This document shows positions 61,701 through 64,000 of a stretch of DNA of 64,000 nt, piece by piece; position 1 is the stretch's first letter; each line of letters opens with the position of its first letter. The position numbers and the translations under genes were made by a program. Source of the stretch: Aphelocoma coerulescens (lineage: Eukaryota; Chordata; Aves; Passeriformes; Corvidae); assembly GCF_041296385.1 (NCBI RefSeq), contig NC_091014.1:14173578-14237577 (forward strand). Reading direction: 5' to 3'. Under the pieces are notes generated by a model. The model was not told the origin of the DNA. It saw only the letters and a program-made list of their open reading frames with translations, and made no database searches.

Positions 61701-64000
61701 AGCCTGCTTGAGGAGGTGAATGTTACCGTATAAAAGGTGCATGTGGGCTGTTTTAGCTATAGCCCACTGCATTGACAAATTCCATTTTTTTAACAGGAAA
61801 AGAATGCAGCAATTCATCACTTGTCCAGTCTAGTTAACGTTTTGTGCCTTTTTATAAGAGTGGAATTTGTGGACTGGATAGCTTTGACAGTTTGAGGTAG
61901 TTGGTGCTTTTCATTTCTGGATCATCGACTCAAGCATAGCAGATATCTGACAAAAATTGACTGAAGACTGAATCTGGGGAATGACTGATTGCTGAAGTAT
62001 ATAACAAAAGGTTTTTTCTGTACAGCTGATGGTAGACTAATGCAATAACAAAAAAGTACATGTATCTTAACCCTGTGCTAGCAAACATTCTAATTGGGGA
62101 GTGTGAGAACTGCAGAACATGTACCTTTGGATACTTTCATCCTTGGTCTGCTGCATTAAGCTATCTGCTACCTACTTCCAGAATGGGAATTTACCTACAC
62201 ATGCCTCTCAAGTGTCTGAACACCAGGTTGTCAGCATTGAATATGATGCACTCAAAAAGTGAGGTCTCTTCTGAAGAATGGTAATGGCTTGCCCCCTGAC
62301 AGGACTGTCCTTGATAACTGGGCATATGAGGGACATGGGTGCCATGGAAATACGTCAGGAGAGAGCTGCTGCATTTTGGCAGGGCTTTGTGGGAGAGCCA
62401 AAGGTCAGCTTTCCATGGCATGTGTTTGCCTTGGAAAGTACAACAGTCGCTTGGCATTCCCACTCCACCTTGCCATTTGGATTCTATTGAATTAGTAAAG
62501 TGAGTTGACCCGGTATATGACATTTCTTTCTCCAAGTTCCCAAGAAATTTAGTCTCCAGTGGTTATGATTTTCCTTTGTCTGCAATTTTCTAGTGACAGA
62601 AGGACTATTTCAACAGCAATCAATATATTCAGAAATTTGACTTTACTTTCAACAATTTCACTGTGATTCCTTGTGACATGATATGCACCAGCTAGATTTC
62701 AAACCAACACAAACCCTATAATGGAGCCTTTTTTAACAAACTGCAATTTCAATGAGCAAGAGTGTTTCAGGAAGCAAGGCCTTTTAATGAATAGCTCTTG
62801 AATTTAATGCTTCACTTTAGTTGGATTTTTTTTATGCTAGTACATGTCATTTTGATATCTGAAAGCAAAAATTTCTAATTTCCCCATCAGAATAATTTCC
62901 TTATGCAATTACATTGCTTATCTGCCCACTTGTTTATCAATCCCCTTCTCTAATAACCTTTAAACCCGTTATCCAATTTCAATGAAATTTAACAAAGGCT
63001 AACATCATAAAAATATAAAATTCCCAGAAGTGTTTTGAAGATTAATGAATTAATTAAAAAATTAGCATGTGATTCCACTAAGGGAAAGCCAGGAAGAGAT
63101 TCAGCTCCTAATAGTATTTGATTAACCAAGTCAGAACAAATTTCATGTCAGATATGCCACCCTTCCTGCCTTTTCTGGATCATCTGTCATGCTAAATAAA
63201 GTAGGTAGAGTACATGGAACACAAGTGTAAGGAAAGTGAAGACAAGTCCTGTAGCAAAGAAGCTGTAAGAGACATTTGGGGCATGTGGGAAGCATGGGAG
63301 TTTGGAAATGTCTAGGGCAGGAAGGGAGTTTTAAGTACTAACGAGGGATCCAAGGACAAGAGAAAGACAAGAGTCATAGATAGAAGGTGCAGGAGTCCAA
63401 GAGGAAGCAGGGTATTGCTGTGGAGGTGTCATGGGGCTGTGACAAAGGAGCTGGGTCATTGTACTCTGGCCATGTGGGAGAAGGAGCACACATGCTGCTC
63501 ACTGAAAGTCAGGCACTGATTTCTTGTACCACTCATGCAACATTAGGCTTATTTAAAGCTGACCAGTAATAAGGTTATTCAAGTATCTAAGTAACTCAAA
63601 AAGTTTTTCATGAGAAAATTCAGTTTAACTTTAAAGAAAGCAGTACAATGGGAAATCATGGGAACTCCATTTTTCAATAGAAACGTTAAAAAACTCTGTT
63701 TCAGTTCATCCCCAAACTATTTTTTCCACTGCTTGCTTCAGCCATTGAACTGAAAAATTGGCTATTTACCTAACAGTTATGCTTTAAAATATTTGCAACA
63801 CAGGCACAGCCAGTACCTTTCACTCAGAGCTTGGTGTGGCAGCAGCTCAAAAAACGTGCCAGGGAACTGGCACTGCCTATTGCATTCTGGCTGATAAGAT
63901 TTCAGGCTGTGCTTCGGAGAATTTGTTCCCTTGTTCAGATGAAGATAAACAAAGTAGAACCAACAAACCTGCCTCTGCCAATGACAATCTTCCTAGGAGA
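49761..64000. other. LHFPL3: Downstream LHFPL3 intron, no gene seen
   Basis: About 14 kb of AT-leaning intron. Short frames are present but none carries a domain. The longest (49961-50431, 156 codons, with another open frame overlapping it) reflects a locally stop-poor stretch. ATTA-rich, low-repeat blocks at about 52030-52200 and 62860-63080 have the texture of conserved non-coding elements. A (TA)n-like run lies near 60418-60442. No confident transposable element, RNA gene or exon was identified. Confidence 0.5.

Noticed and set aside
1..64000. CRISPR arrays, bacterial operons or phage-like modules
   Set aside because: No regularly spaced repeats, ribosome-binding sites or dense coding. 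The content is vertebrate intron with retroelements.

Overview
The window looks like bird (probably passerine-type) nuclear DNA. It is AT-leaning, has one vertebrate exon in about 64 kb, and its repeats are those of an avian genome: CR1 LINE fragments, ancient CR1/L3-like remnants, and avian LTR elements. There is no bacterial or viral gene organisation and no CRISPR array, operon or replication origin. Nearly all short open frames are chance frames in intron or shadows of repeats.

One host gene can be supported. A 237-bp + strand exon at 48399-48635 encodes the third-to-fourth transmembrane part of a tetraspan LHFPL protein, best assigned to LHFPL3. Good splice sites and phase 1/phase 1 junctions bound it. 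The window is therefore LHFPL3 intron (1-48398), exon, and next intron (48636-64000). Neither the first nor the last coding exon was recognised here.

Repeats in order: a short CR1 (2896-3130, -); a deleted avian solo LTR (15711-15937, -); CR1 (21831-22410, -); a roughly 100-140 bp imperfect palindrome (core 23146-23249); an old CR1/L3-like remnant (26480-27090, +); a long decayed ancient CR1 (35890 to about 37640, perhaps to 39110, -); an LTR retroelement (39291-41590, +); a tail-to-tail CR1 pair (43489-43651 + and 43660-44868 -); a CR1 endonuclease-region fragment (47440-47970, +) just upstream of the exon; and an ancient CR1 piece (49370-49760, -).

The most notable object is the LTR element. 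It has two LTRs of about 285 bp beginning TGTTGG and ending TAACA, a 6-bp GAGAGA target-site duplication, and only about 1.7 kb of interior with no recognisable protease, polymerase or envelope. The interior has a 113-aa AT-rich open frame that may be a gag remnant, then an abrupt GC-rich block, then a degenerate but clear Y-box-family cold-shock domain (YBX1/YBX2/YBX3-like) split over two frames. This is best read as a non-autonomous endogenous retroelement that captured a spliced host Y-box mRNA. I do not know of a described example, so it is the main discovery candidate.
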